In this document: positions 37,766 through 47,106 of the stretch, piece by piece
Layout: each line of letters starts with the position of its first letter
How positions within the stretch are numbered: the first letter of the stretch is position 1
From: Sulfuriferula sp.
GTDB taxonomy: Bacteria > Pseudomonadota > Gammaproteobacteria > Burkholderiales > Sulfuriferulaceae
Direction: 5' to 3'
Length of the DNA: 64,000 nt
NCBI GenBank assembly: GCA_031291235.1
Contig: JARLJL010000006.1
Location: 523,940 to 587,939 of the forward strand
The notes under the pieces: generated by a model
Database searches by the model: none
What the model was told of the DNA's origin: nothing
The model's input: only the letters and a program-made list of their open reading frames with translations
Program-made: the position numbers and the translations under genes

Positions 37766-38854
37766 ATGCCGACACCCGTGCCGCCCGTCATCCTCACCGT
37801 CAATAGCGGCTCTTCGTCGCTCAAGGCCTCGCTGTTTCGCAGCGACGGCTCGCGTCAGGATTTCCGCTACGAACATATCGGTCAGGGCTTCCCGCACGAT
37901 CACCGCGAAGCGTTCGACGCGCTGATGCACGATCTGGGCGCGGATCGACCTGCCGCAGTCGGACACCGGCTGGTACATGGCGGCAAAATCACCTCCCCGG
38001 CGCGGCTGATCGACGATGCCGAACGCGCCCGCCTCGACGACATCATTCCGCTGGCCCCGCTACACCTGCCGGGCAACCTGCTGGGCGTGGATCTGTGCCG
38101 CGAACGCTTCACCGTACCGCAGGTCGGATGTTTCGATACCGCATTCCACGCCACCCTGCCGCCTGAAGCGCAACGCCTGCCGATACCCGACACGCTGGGA
38201 TTGCGCCGCTACGGCTTTCACGGTATCAATTACGCACACATCGCACGCCGTCTGCCCGAGCTGCTGGGCGATGCTGCCAGCGGCAAAATCGTGGTTGCGC
38301 ATCTCGGCAACGGCGCCAGCCTGTGCCTGCTGGACAAGCTGCAATCGGTCGACACCACCATGGGCTATACACCTGCCGGCGGCATCCCCATGGGTACGCG
38401 CAGCGGCGACCTCGATCCCGGCGTCATGCTGACGCTGGCCGAACACTACGACCCAGCGCAACTCAGCGATCTGGTTTACCGGCGCATGGGCCTGATCGCC
38501 CTATCCGACGGCGAAAGCAGCGACATGGCGCAACTGCTGACCAGCCGTAGCCGGGCCGCGCGTTTCGCCGTCGATTATTTCTGCCGCCAGGTGCGCGGCG
38601 CCATCGGTGCGCTGGCAGCCAAAGCCGGCGGTATCGATGGCCTGGTGTTTACTGCTGGCATAGGCGAACATGCCGCGCCCGTACGCGCCGAAATCTGCGC
38701 ACCGCTTGCATTCATGGGCTTTCGCCTCGATACTGTTGCCAACGACGGCAATGCCGGCCGGATTCATGCCGACGGCAGCAAGCCGGTGCTGGTGATTCCA
38801 GCCGACGAGGAAGGCATGATACGCAGTCTGGTAAACGATCTGCTGCGACCATAG
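37766..38854 (+). CDS. ackA: Acetate kinase
   Basis: 362 residues, slightly short for the family (about 400). It has the ASKHA signatures VNSGSSSLKASLF, HRLVHGG, RYGFHGINYAHIARR, VAHLGNGASLCLL, GYTPAGGIPMGTRSGDLDPGV and FTAGIGEHAAPVR. It makes ATP and acetate from the acetyl-phosphate produced by the upstream phosphoketolase; the two are almost certainly one transcript. Confidence 0.96.
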   Translation: MPTPVPPVILTVNSGSSSLKASLFRSDGSRQDFRYEHIGQGFPHDHREAFDALMHDLGADRPAAVGHRLVHGGKITSPARLIDDAERARLDDIIPLAPLHLPGNLLGVDLCRERFTVPQVGCFDTAFHATLPPEAQRLPIPDTLGLRRYGFHGINYAHIARRLPELLGDAASGKIVVAHLGNGASLCLLDKLQSVDTTMGYTPAGGIPMGTRSGDLDPGVMLTLAEHYDPAQLSDLVYRRMGLIALSDGESSDMAQLLTSRSRAARFAVDYFCRQVRGAIGALAAKAGGIDGLVFTAGIGEHAAPVRAEICAPLAFMGFRLDTVANDGNAGRIHADGSKPVLVIPADEEGMIRSLVNDLLRP

Positions 38855-38941
38855 CATCCGCTGCCGTCATCCGGCTGGCGCGAAACACGGCGTTAACCGG
38901 CACTCGAATTCATGACCGGATTTATCATTGAGGAGGCTATC

Positions 38942-40087
38942 TTGACTATAACCCGCCCGCCCCGCCGACACAGCCGATGCATCGCGTTCGCATTGCTGTC
39001 CGCATTGGCCTTTGCCCCCAATCTATACGCACAAGGCGACTCGCCGCAAACCGGTTCAGCAGGCAATTCAGCGACCGGCCCGGCCGGCATCGGACTGCCG
39101 GCGTCATTTGCCGGCACAACGCCCTGCGCCGATTGCACGGGCATTAAACAGGCGCTGACCTTGCGTAGCGATGGCCTGTACCTGCTGCAGCGCCAATATC
39201 TGGGCAAGCGACATGGCGCATCGCTGGAACACGGCCTGTGGACCGTCGATGCGGACGGCAAGCATCTGACCCTGCATAACGGCAATACCGTCTCCCAGCA
39301 AATGCTGGTAACGGATAAGGGAAATCTGCGCATACTGAATCAATCCGGCGCGCCCAGCGCCATGATCGATCTGCATCGGATGTCGCAGGTGGATACGACG
39401 GCCCAACCTATGCATTGGCAGGGTACGTTTCAGCACACTGCCGCTACCGCGACCTTTACCGACTGCGCCAGCGGTCTCAGCTGGCCGGTGTCGAGATATG
39501 GGGCTTATCTCAAAGCGCAGCATACGTACCTGCACTCCCACCAGCCGCTACTGATTGATTTTTCCGGACGTCTGGCCGTATCGCACACCCGAAAACACAC
39601 CGCGCAGGAACTCATCGTCATCGGCAAGTTGCATAGTGCGAAACCCGGTGCAGTATGCGGCAACATGCCGTCGGCCAAAACCGCAGTCGCACCCGCCAAA
39701 CCGGCAGCAGGCAAAAGTGAAATCGCAACGGCCAGCCTGAAAAATACCGAGTGGAAACTGATAGAACTGAACGGCAATGAAATCGATATGCCTTCGACCC
39801 AGATTCAGGGCATACGCATCAAATTCGCCGATGACGGTTCAAGCGTGAAGGGCTTTGGCGGTTGCAATCAAATCAACGGGAATTACAAACAGGAAGTCGG
39901 CGCACTACACTTTAGCCGCATACCCAATACCCTGAGGGCGTGCGAATCGCCGCTGATGGACGTTAAAAGCCAGGTTTTGCAAAAGATACTGAATGCCACG
40001 ACCGCCTACCGCATCGAAGACCAACATCTGATCTTATCCAGCGGCGATCATGAATTCGCGCAGTTTGAAGCGGTAGATTTGCCATAA
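38942..40087 (+). CDS. Envelope protein with NlpE-like and META domains
   Basis: 381 residues from a TTG at 38942, preferred because GAGGAGG lies 6 nt upstream; an ATG at 38912 has no such site. A signal peptide (IAFALLSALAFAPNLYA) is followed by an NlpE N-terminal-like domain with the CADC pair (FAGTTPCADCTGIKQALTLRSDGLY), a middle region with two Cys, and a C-terminal META/HslJ domain (LKNTEWKLIELNGNEI, GFGGCNQINGNYKQEVGALHFSRIPNTLRACES). NlpE monitors lipoprotein or redox stress in enterics. No lipobox Cys is seen, so it is probably periplasmic. Confidence 0.85.
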   Translation: MTITRPPRRHSRCIAFALLSALAFAPNLYAQGDSPQTGSAGNSATGPAGIGLPASFAGTTPCADCTGIKQALTLRSDGLYLLQRQYLGKRHGASLEHGLWTVDADGKHLTLHNGNTVSQQMLVTDKGNLRILNQSGAPSAMIDLHRMSQVDTTAQPMHWQGTFQHTAATATFTDCASGLSWPVSRYGAYLKAQHTYLHSHQPLLIDFSGRLAVSHTRKHTAQELIVIGKLHSAKPGAVCGNMPSAKTAVAPAKPAAGKSEIATASLKNTEWKLIELNGNEIDMPSTQIQGIRIKFADDGSSVKGFGGCNQINGNYKQEVGALHFSRIPNTLRACESPLMDVKSQVLQKILNATTAYRIEDQHLILSSGDHEFAQFEAVDLP

Positions 40088-40125
40088 CCGCTCGGCAGCA
40101 GCCCGGCGCGAAGGGCTGCAAGCCG

Positions 40126-41850
40126 TTACTGATTCAGCCGCGCATACAGGTTGGCCAGCTTGTCGGCATCCGTGGTCTTGAGTATTTTTTGTACCAGGAT
40201 CGCAGTTTCGCTGCCGTTGGTTTTCAGCACCTGCTGTTTGACGCTGAGCAGGCTGGCCGGTTGCATGGAGAATTTGCGCAAGCCCAGGCCGATCAGCAAG
40301 CGCGTCAGCTTGGGATCGCCGGCCATTTCGCCGCACACCGAGACCGGCTTGCCGGCTTTTTCCCCGGCTCGCAACGTCATTGCAATCAGCTGCAGTACCG
40401 CCGGATGCAGCGGGTCGTACAAATAGGAGACGCTGTCGTCGGCGCGATCGATGGCCAGTGTGTACTGAATCAGATCGTTGGTGCCGATGGAGAGAAAATC
40501 CATGCGCTCTGCGAAAGCCGGCGCCATCAGCGCCGCAGCCGGGATTTCTATCATGCCGCCGATTTCGGTGGTCGCGTCGAACGGGATATTTTCCGCTGCC
40601 AGACTGGCCTTGGCGCGATCCAGCGCTGAAAAGGTCAGCCGCAGTTCGACCAGATTGCACAACATGGGGATCAGTATTTTCACCTTGCCGTAATGCGAAG
40701 CGCGCAGGATCGCCCTGAGCTGGGTATGAAACAGCGCCAGCTCCGACAGGCACAAACGTATCGCGCGCCGGCCCAGCGCGGGGTTCAGCGTATGTTCGGT
40801 GAGACCGCCCAGCGGTTTGTCGGCGCCTACATCCAGCGTGCGGATGGTGACCGGCATGCCGTTCATCGCCTCGGCCACTGCACGATAGGCAGTGAACTGC
40901 TCATCTTCGGTAGGCAGATCGGCGCGGTTCATGAACAGGAATTCGCTGCGGAACAGGCCGATGCCGGTCGCACCGGATTCCTTGACCGCGGCGATATCCT
41001 GCGGCAATTCGATATTGCCGTGCAGCTCTATCGCCAGCCCGTCCAGCGTAGCGGCGCGGCTGGTGGTAATGCGCTTGAGTTTCTGGTGCTCGATTTCCCA
41101 CTGATTTTTGCGCAGCTGGTATTCTTCCAGCTCGGCGTCGTCCGGGTCGACGATGACCACACCCTGATCGCCGTCGACGATAATGATTTCGTTGTCGCGA
41201 ATCAGGCTGAGCGCGTTATGCAGCGCCATCACCGAAGAAATATTCAGGCTGCGCGCCAGAATCGCGGTATGCGAGGTCGCGCCGCCGACATCGGTGATGA
41301 ACGCGGCGAATTGCTGGCGTTTGAAACCTATCATGTCGGCCGGCGACAAATCGTGCGCGACCAGGATGCAGTCGGCCAGATTGCTCTCCACCGACGGCAG
41401 ATTATCCGGATGCCCCAGCAACACCTTGAGCACCCGCTCCACGACCTGCACCACATCGGTTTTGCGCTCGCGCAGATACGGATCGTCGATCGCCTCGAAC
41501 TGGGCAACCAGCTGCTCCATCTGTTGCGTCAGCGCCCATTCCGCGTTGCATTGCTGGCTGCGGATGAGCTGTTTCGGTACTTCCGACAGCATGGCGTCAT
41601 TCAGGATCATCAAATGCATGTCGAGGAATGCCGGCAATTCCGCTGGCGCATTCGCCGGAATTTGCGTACGCAGCAGCTCCATCTCCTGACGCACGGTCGT
41701 TACCGCATCGTCGAAGCGCGCTATTTCCTTATCCAGATATTGCTGCGACAGCACATAGTGCGCGACCTCGATACGACTGTGCGAAGCGAGCCGGGCCACG
41801 CCGATGGCGATGCCCGCCGATACGCCGATACCGTGCAGCGTGAAACTCAC
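40126..41850 (-). CDS. ptsI: PTS enzyme I
   Basis: 574-residue PEP-protein phosphotransferase. It has the phospho-His motif DVGGATSHTAILAR, the PEP-binding GIGLFRSEFLFMNR and FLSIGTNDLIQYTLAIDR, and the catalytic Cys in VSVCGEMAGD. It transfers phosphate from PEP to HPr. Its start overlaps the HPr stop by 4 bp. No sugar-specific EIIB/EIIC is present in the operon, so this PTS is likely regulatory. Confidence 0.96.
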   Translation of the reverse strand: MSFTLHGIGVSAGIAIGVARLASHSRIEVAHYVLSQQYLDKEIARFDDAVTTVRQEMELLRTQIPANAPAELPAFLDMHLMILNDAMLSEVPKQLIRSQQCNAEWALTQQMEQLVAQFEAIDDPYLRERKTDVVQVVERVLKVLLGHPDNLPSVESNLADCILVAHDLSPADMIGFKRQQFAAFITDVGGATSHTAILARSLNISSVMALHNALSLIRDNEIIIVDGDQGVVIVDPDDAELEEYQLRKNQWEIEHQKLKRITTSRAATLDGLAIELHGNIELPQDIAAVKESGATGIGLFRSEFLFMNRADLPTEDEQFTAYRAVAEAMNGMPVTIRTLDVGADKPLGGLTEHTLNPALGRRAIRLCLSELALFHTQLRAILRASHYGKVKILIPMLCNLVELRLTFSALDRAKASLAAENIPFDATTEIGGMIEIPAAALMAPAFAERMDFLSIGTNDLIQYTLAIDRADDSVSYLYDPLHPAVLQLIAMTLRAGEKAGKPVSVCGEMAGDPKLTRLLIGLGLRKFSMQPASLLSVKQQVLKTNGSETAILVQKILKTTDADKLANLYARLNQ

Positions 41851-42116
41851 TCGCCTTCCCCAAACCTGTCGTTGATCAGCGCTACAATCGCGGTCATTGC
41901 CGATTGCTCGTCATGACCTTCGGTTTCCAGCTGGATGACCGTGCCCTTGGCCGCAGCCAGCATCATCACCCCCATGATGCTTTTGGCATTGACCTTGCGC
42001 TGGTTACGGGTGATCCAGATTTCGGACTGGAACGATCCTGCCGTTTGCGTCAATTTGGCCGATGCGCGCGCATGCAAGCCCAGTTTATTAATTATTTCAA
42101 CGTCCTGTTGCAGCAT
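41847..42116 (-). CDS. ptsH: PTS phosphocarrier protein HPr
   Basis: 89 residues. His15 in KLGLHARASAKL accepts phosphate from enzyme I, and Ser46 in NAKSIMGVMMLAA is the site for HPr kinase. AGGAG lies 7 nt before the ATG at 42116, which is inside the end of the EIIA gene; a longer reading from 42158 gives a non-family extension. Confidence 0.96.
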   Translation of the reverse strand: MLQQDVEIINKLGLHARASAKLTQTAGSFQSEIWITRNQRKVNAKSIMGVMMLAAAKGTVIQLETEGHDEQSAMTAIVALINDRFGEGE

Positions 42117-42507
42117 CGCAAAACTCCTGCGTGATATATAAAATGCCTTCCTGCCCACCGTTGACCGCTTTCTTCAACAAGGTATCGAGCGACTCTTCGC
42201 GATAGGTAATGGCACGCATGAGCATGGGCAGATTCACCCCAGCTACCCCTTCCACTTTCCCCGGAACAAGCAAACGGCACATGGTATTGCACGGCGTGGC
42301 GCCGTAGATATCGGACAGCAATACCACTCCGTCTCCCATATCCAGTTCCTTCAACAGTTGCTCCGCATCGCTCTGCATGTCGAGTTGCGTCTGCGCCGTC
42401 ACATCCAGTGCCGCCAGCAGGGGCGGACGAGTACCCAGTACATGCGTCGCGCACTGGATCAGGCTTTCGCCCAAGGTGCCGTGCGCGACGATCAGTATGC
42501 CTATCAT
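42097..42507 (-). CDS. Mannose-type PTS EIIA domain protein
   Basis: 136-residue EIIA-Man family protein: MIGILIVAHGTLGESLIQCA has the phospho-His at residue 9, and VVLLSDIYGATPCNTMCRLL is the family core motif. In betaproteobacteria this stand-alone EIIA, HPr and EI form a phosphorelay lacking a transporter. It overlaps the HPr gene by 20 bp and follows apbE by 3 bp. Confidence 0.92.
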   Translation of the reverse strand: MIGILIVAHGTLGESLIQCATHVLGTRPPLLAALDVTAQTQLDMQSDAEQLLKELDMGDGVVLLSDIYGATPCNTMCRLLVPGKVEGVAGVNLPMLMRAITYREESLDTLLKKAVNGGQEGILYITQEFCDAATGR

Positions 42508-42510
42508 CTG

Positions 42511-43533
42511 CTATTCCTTGTTTTCCCCGAAATTCAGGCGTTTGCGCATGGCCGGCGTCAGATAAACCTTGCCGTGCCCGTCAATCAGCATTGCCTGAGT
42601 CACTCCCATTTGTTGTGCAGCCTGTTGCCAGCCATCGACGCCGGCAATAAAAAGCGGCTTGCTTGCTACATCCGATAGTGTACCTGCATGTGGCCCCGGC
42701 GCAAGCAATACTGTTACCGCCTCTACGCCCTGCGCCGGCCAGCCAGTACGCGGGTCAATAATATGGCAGTAACGTTTGCCGTTCAACTCGAAAAATCGCT
42801 GGTAATCGCCCGAGGTACCGATGGCTTCGCCATCGTGCAGATCCAGCGTCGCAATCGGCCCCGGCTTACGCGGATGCTGAATACCCACGCGCCACGGCCG
42901 GTCGCCGTGTTGGCCCAGCGCGATAATATTGCCGCCGATATTGATGAGGGCATTATGCACCCCCTGCGAACGCAGATAGGCGGCAGCCAGGTCCAGCGCA
43001 TAACCTTTGGCGTAGCCGCCCAAATCCAGTCTTACCGCAGGATTGTTGCTGTGGAACATGATGCCGTCGATGACGATATCCTGCATGCGCGGGTTGGCCT
43101 TGACCAGCGCCTGTATCGCTGCCGGATCGGGCAGTTTCGCCTCGAAATGATCGGACTGGAACCCCCACAGGCGGATTAGATTGCCGATGGCCGGATTGAA
43201 CAGGCCGCCGGACTGTACCGAATATTGCGTCGCGTCGCGGATGATCGGGATCATGCCGGGGGCAATCGCCGCCTGCGCGGGACTGAGGCTGAATATCTGG
43301 TTCATGCGCGACAGCGTGCCCGGCTCCCAGGCGTGCAGACTGTGATGCATGCGATCGAAATCGCTCAGTACCTGCGCCGTCACGCGTCGCGCCTTGTCCT
43401 CGGGTTCGCCGTATATGCTGACTTCAACCCGGGTACCGAACACATAACTTTCCTGGGTATAAAGCGGCGGCTTGCCGCAACCTGCCAGCAGCAGTACCAG
43501 CAACAGCCCCAGCCAGACGCGAATTAACGGCAT
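42511..43533 (-). CDS. apbE: FAD:protein FMN transferase ApbE
   Basis: 340-residue lipoprotein: signal with lipobox LLAGC (Cys19), then RMNQIFSLSPAQAAIAPGMIPIIRDATQYS, the flavin-binding LDLGGYAKGYALDLAAAYLRSQGV and the metal-binding HIIDPRTGWPAQGVEAVTVLLAPG. It attaches FMN to Thr in proteins such as NqrC or RnfG; none is in the window. It overlaps gshB by 10 bp within the operon. Confidence 0.95.
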   Translation of the reverse strand: MPLIRVWLGLLLVLLLAGCGKPPLYTQESYVFGTRVEVSIYGEPEDKARRVTAQVLSDFDRMHHSLHAWEPGTLSRMNQIFSLSPAQAAIAPGMIPIIRDATQYSVQSGGLFNPAIGNLIRLWGFQSDHFEAKLPDPAAIQALVKANPRMQDIVIDGIMFHSNNPAVRLDLGGYAKGYALDLAAAYLRSQGVHNALINIGGNIIALGQHGDRPWRVGIQHPRKPGPIATLDLHDGEAIGTSGDYQRFFELNGKRYCHIIDPRTGWPAQGVEAVTVLLAPGPHAGTLSDVASKPLFIAGVDGWQQAAQQMGVTQAMLIDGHGKVYLTPAMRKRLNFGENKE

Positions 43534-44465
43534 TTCAGCTCCAGCGCATCCATGAATAATGCCGCGATGTTGCAGCCGGTTTGCTGCGTAATCTCGACAA
43601 AACCGGTCGGGCTGGTGACATTGATTTCGGTCAGATAATCGCCGATCACGTCCAGCCCCACCAGGAACAGCCCCAATTCACGCAATGCCGCGCCTATGGT
43701 AGTCGCAATCTCCAGATCGCGCGGGGACAGCGCCTGCGCCACACCGCGCCCGCCTGCCGCCAGATTGCCGCGGGTTTCGCCTGCTGCCGGAATCCGCGCC
43801 AGCGCATAAGGCACCGGCACGCCGTCTATCAGCAAGATGCGTTTGTCGCCGTCGCGTATCTCCGGGATATAGCGTTGCGCCATGATCGTGCGCGCACCCA
43901 GTTGGGTCAACACTTCGATGATGACATTGAGATTGGCCTCGCCCGTGCGCACGCGGAAGACTTCGGTACCGCCCATGGCATCGAGCGGCTTGAGGATGAT
44001 ATCGCCGTGCTCATGCAGAAAAGCCTTGATCGCATCGGCGCGGCAGCTGACCAGCGTCGGCGCAGTGAATTGCGGAAAGCGCGCAATCGCCAGCTTTTCG
44101 TTGAAATCGCGCAGCGCCGACGGGCGATTAAACACCCGCGCGCCTTGGGTTGCAGCCAACTCGAGTAAATGCGTGGCGTACAGGTATTCGGTATCGAACG
44201 GCGGATCCTTGCGCATGACCACTGCATCGAACCCGGCCAGCGGCGTTTCCGCCATTGCCTCCATGCTGTACCACTGCTCGGCATGCGGCAGTATCTGCAA
44301 CGGCTTCGCCCGCACCCATACCTGCTGATCGCGCAGCATCAGGTCTTCCTGACGCAGCACAAACAGTTCATGGCCGCGTGCCGCAGCCTCGCGCATCATC
44401 GCGACGCTACTGTCCTTATAAGCCTTGAGCCGACTGATCGGGTCGAGAATAAATGCGATTTTCAT
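43524..44465 (-). CDS. gshB: Glutathione synthetase
   Basis: 313-residue ATP-grasp enzyme adding Gly to gamma-glutamyl-cysteine. It has the N-terminal MKIAFILDPISRLKAYKDSSVAMMREA, the ATP-binding ILKPLDAMGGTEVFRV, and GRGVAQALSPRDLEIATTIG and LDVIGDYLTEINVTSPTGF for metal and substrate. Start and stop overlap gshA by 4 bp. Confidence 0.97.
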   Translation of the reverse strand: MKIAFILDPISRLKAYKDSSVAMMREAAARGHELFVLRQEDLMLRDQQVWVRAKPLQILPHAEQWYSMEAMAETPLAGFDAVVMRKDPPFDTEYLYATHLLELAATQGARVFNRPSALRDFNEKLAIARFPQFTAPTLVSCRADAIKAFLHEHGDIILKPLDAMGGTEVFRVRTGEANLNVIIEVLTQLGARTIMAQRYIPEIRDGDKRILLIDGVPVPYALARIPAAGETRGNLAAGGRGVAQALSPRDLEIATTIGAALRELGLFLVGLDVIGDYLTEINVTSPTGFVEITQQTGCNIAALFMDALELKCR

Positions 44466-45739
44466 GCTGCCGGATCCATGCGTTCCAGTTCGATCGAAGC
44501 CGCCAGCATCGCCAGCCGCGCCACCACGCCGTAGGTATAGAAACGGTTGGGCGGCGAATCGGGATCGGTCAATTGCAGCGGCGCACAGCAGGGCGTTTCA
44601 AATGCCAGCGGCACAAAATGCATGCCCGGCGCGTTGAGGTTTTCGTCGATGCCGCGCCCGGTATGCACGCGATAAAAGCCGCCGATGACGAAGTGATCCA
44701 TCATGTACACGACAGGCTCGGCTATCGCTTCGTCTATGCTTTCAAAAGTATAGACGCCTTCCTGTATGATCACTTCCGACACTTGCAGGCCTTCCTTGCC
44801 GACGGCCATCTTATTGCGCTGCTTGCGATTCAGGTCGCGCACTTCGGACGGGTCTTTCACGGTCATGATACCCATGCCGTAAGTACCCGCATCGGCCTTC
44901 ACGATCACAAACGGCGGCGCATCGATATTGTATTCGGCGTATTTGATGCGTATCTTTTCCAGCATATAGGTAACGTGTTTTTCCAGGCATTCCTCGCCCT
45001 GGCGCGCCTGAAAATCGATTTCACCGCAGGTGGCGAAATACGGATTGATCAGCCAGGGATCAATATCGATCAGCTCGGCGAATTCCTGCGCTACCTGATT
45101 GTAGGCGGAAAAATGCTGCGATTTACGCCTTACATGCCAGCCGGCATGCAGCGGCGGCAGCAGCGATTGCTCGATATCGCGCAAGATTGCCGGCACGCCT
45201 GCCGACAGATCGTTATTCAGCAAGATCGCACAGGGGTCGTAATCCGCCAGGCCGATGCGATTGCCGCGGCGTACGACCGGCTCCAGCGTCAGCTGTTCGC
45301 CCTCGCCCAGATCCAGTGTCATAGGCTCCGCCAGATCGGGGATCAGGCTGCCGATGCGCACCTCCAGCCCGGTCTGGCGCAGGATGGCAGCCAGCCGCGC
45401 CACATTCTGCAGATAGAACACATTGCGCGTATGATTTTCGGGGATCAGCAACAGCCGCTGCGCATCAGGGCAGATCTTCTCCACCGCGCTCATCGCCGCC
45501 TGCACCGCCAGCGGCACAAAGTCCTCATTCAGGTTATTGAACCCGCCGGGAAACAGATTGGTATCGACCGGCGCCAGCTTGAACCCGCTGTTGCGCAAAT
45601 CGACCGAGGTATAAAACGGCGCTTCGTGTTCCTGCCACTGCGTACGGAACCAGCGTTCTATCTTCGGTGTGGCTGCCATGACATGCCGCTCGAGATCCAG
45701 TAGCGGGCCGGTTAATGCCGTTGTTAAATGTGGAACCAT
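44462..45739 (-). CDS. gshA: Glutamate-cysteine ligase, proteobacterial GshA type
   Basis: 425 residues of the GshA family found in betaproteobacteria and Xanthomonas-like groups, not the E. coli type. Characteristic stretches are RTQWQEHEAPFYTSVDLRNSGFKLAPVDTNLFPGGFNNL, AFVIVKADAGTYGMGIMTV-like PPFVIVKADAGTYGMGIM and VPLAFETPCCAPLQ near the end. It makes gamma-glutamyl-cysteine. First gene of the gshA-gshB-apbE-EIIA-HPr-EI operon, whose genes all overlap or nearly so. Confidence 0.95.
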   Translation of the reverse strand: MVPHLTTALTGPLLDLERHVMAATPKIERWFRTQWQEHEAPFYTSVDLRNSGFKLAPVDTNLFPGGFNNLNEDFVPLAVQAAMSAVEKICPDAQRLLLIPENHTRNVFYLQNVARLAAILRQTGLEVRIGSLIPDLAEPMTLDLGEGEQLTLEPVVRRGNRIGLADYDPCAILLNNDLSAGVPAILRDIEQSLLPPLHAGWHVRRKSQHFSAYNQVAQEFAELIDIDPWLINPYFATCGEIDFQARQGEECLEKHVTYMLEKIRIKYAEYNIDAPPFVIVKADAGTYGMGIMTVKDPSEVRDLNRKQRNKMAVGKEGLQVSEVIIQEGVYTFESIDEAIAEPVVYMMDHFVIGGFYRVHTGRGIDENLNAPGMHFVPLAFETPCCAPLQLTDPDSPPNRFYTYGVVARLAMLAASIELERMDPAA

Positions 45740-45859
45740 GCGATGCCTCTTTTATCATTTGTATATCAGGCAGCCTTAATCGAACTCAACTGGCCGCCCA
45801 TTTGCGTATTCTCCGGCTTGGCGGTTTAATAGCGCCTTTCCGGCAATACTGATCTATAT

Positions 45860-46324
45860 ATGTTCCATATCGTACTTTATCAACCTGAAATCCCGCCGAA
45901 CACCGGTAATATTATCCGCCTCGCTGCCAATACCAATTGCACTCTGCATCTGATCGAACCGTTGGGTTTTACGCTGGAAGACAAACAACTGCGCCGCGCC
46001 GGGCTAGATTACCACGAATACGCCAGTCTCCGTACTCATCCGGACTGGGCTGCATGCCGCGAATATCTGGGCGATCGCCGCATCTTCGCGCTGACGACCA
46101 AAGGTTCGACCGGATTTGCCGAGTGCGCATTCCAGCCCGGCGATGTGCTGCTATTCGGCCCGGAGACACGCGGACTGCCCGCCGATATTCTGGCTGAATT
46201 CAATAGCGAACAACGCATACGGCTGCCGATGATGCCGAGCAGCCGCAGCCTGAACCTGTCCAACACCGTTGCCGTGGTCGTTTACGAGGCCTGGCGGCAA
46301 AACGGTTATGCGGGCGGCGTCTAG
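45860..46324 (+). CDS. trmL: tRNA (cytidine/uridine-34-2'-O)-methyltransferase TrmL
   Basis: 154-residue SPOUT-fold enzyme methylating the wobble base of tRNA-Leu. [51 protein letters not shown] and [27 protein letters not shown] give the trefoil-knot SAM site. Divergent from gshA with 120 bp between. Confidence 0.96.
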   Translation: MFHIVLYQPEIPPNTGNIIRLAANTNCTLHLIEPLGFTLEDKQLRRAGLDYHEYASLRTHPDWAACREYLGDRRIFALTTKGSTGFAECAFQPGDVLLFGPETRGLPADILAEFNSEQRIRLPMMPSSRSLNLSNTVAVVVYEAWRQNGYAGGV

Positions 46325-46393
46325 CATTTCGCATATTAATACAAATCAATTCCGGCCATATTCAATAATTTTTATCTTAATATATTATTCATC

Positions 46394-46421
46394 TTGACAC
46401 AACCATACCGGTTGGTATCTA
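46394..46421 (+). promoter_or_regulatory. Promoter and operator of the tetR-like gene
   Basis: -35 TTGACA at 46394-46399, 16-nt spacer, -10 TATCTA at 46416-46421. The inverted repeat ATACC-N4-GGTAT (46405-46418) fills the spacer and shares the TTGGTATC half-site with the second operator at 47107. The start codon is only 8 nt after the -10, so the mRNA may be leaderless. Confidence 0.75.
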
Positions 46422-46429
46422 ATCTTCAC

Positions 46430-47047
46430 ATGACGACGCAAACCACAATCAAACCACAAGACATTACCCGCGAGAAACTGCTGGCATCCGCTTATTGCGA
46501 AATGCACCGGCAGGGTTATCAGGGCGCGAGCGTGTCCAACATACTGGATTCCACAGCGTTGACCAAGGGTGCGCTATACCACCATTTCCCGACCAAACAT
46601 GCGCTGGGTCTGGCCGTCATCGACGAAATCATTGGGCCGCAGCTGGATCAACTGATATTTGAACGATTACGCAACAGCGCCCAACCGGTAACCGAGCTGC
46701 TGGAAATTATTTCCGGCATTGAAGCAACCATCGGCGACGAGGGCATCATGCTGGGCTGCCCGCTAAATAACCTGATGCAGGAAATGAGCCCGCTGGACGA
46801 GCAGTTCCGCCATCACCTGAACGCTATACTGGAAACCTGGCAGCAAACGATAGGCGCGGCGCTGGAGCACGGACAGTCCCACGGCATCATCAAGCCGGAG
46901 ACGGATTGCCAGGCTGCCGCCTTATTTATCGTATCGGCATGGGAAGGCTGTTTGAGCATAGCCAAAAACAAGCAGTCGCCAGCCGCGTTCAAAATATGCA
47001 TGGCGCAGTTGCAAGGGTATATCCGCAGCCTGATGCAAGTAGTTTAA
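46430..47047 (+). CDS. TetR family transcriptional repressor
   Basis: 205 residues: N-terminal helix-turn-helix (REKLLASAYCEMHRQGYQGASVSNILDSTALTKGALYHHFPTKHALGLAVIDE) and a ligand-binding C-terminal domain with a Cys (MLGCPLNN). An in-frame TTG at 46394 is the -35 hexamer and is rejected as a start. Matching dyads before this gene and before the AhpD-like gene indicate that it represses both. The inducer is unknown. Confidence 0.92.
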   Translation: MTTQTTIKPQDITREKLLASAYCEMHRQGYQGASVSNILDSTALTKGALYHHFPTKHALGLAVIDEIIGPQLDQLIFERLRNSAQPVTELLEIISGIEATIGDEGIMLGCPLNNLMQEMSPLDEQFRHHLNAILETWQQTIGAALEHGQSHGIIKPETDCQAAALFIVSAWEGCLSIAKNKQSPAAFKICMAQLQGYIRSLMQVV

Positions 47048-47106
47048 CCCGGAGTATGACTTCCGGTTAGCACGATGTCGCGCCATGGCGTGATGTCGAT
47101 TTTTTA

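Noticed and set aside
40693..41916. Long open frame antisense to ptsI
   Set aside because: Shadow frame over a fully conserved enzyme I gene.
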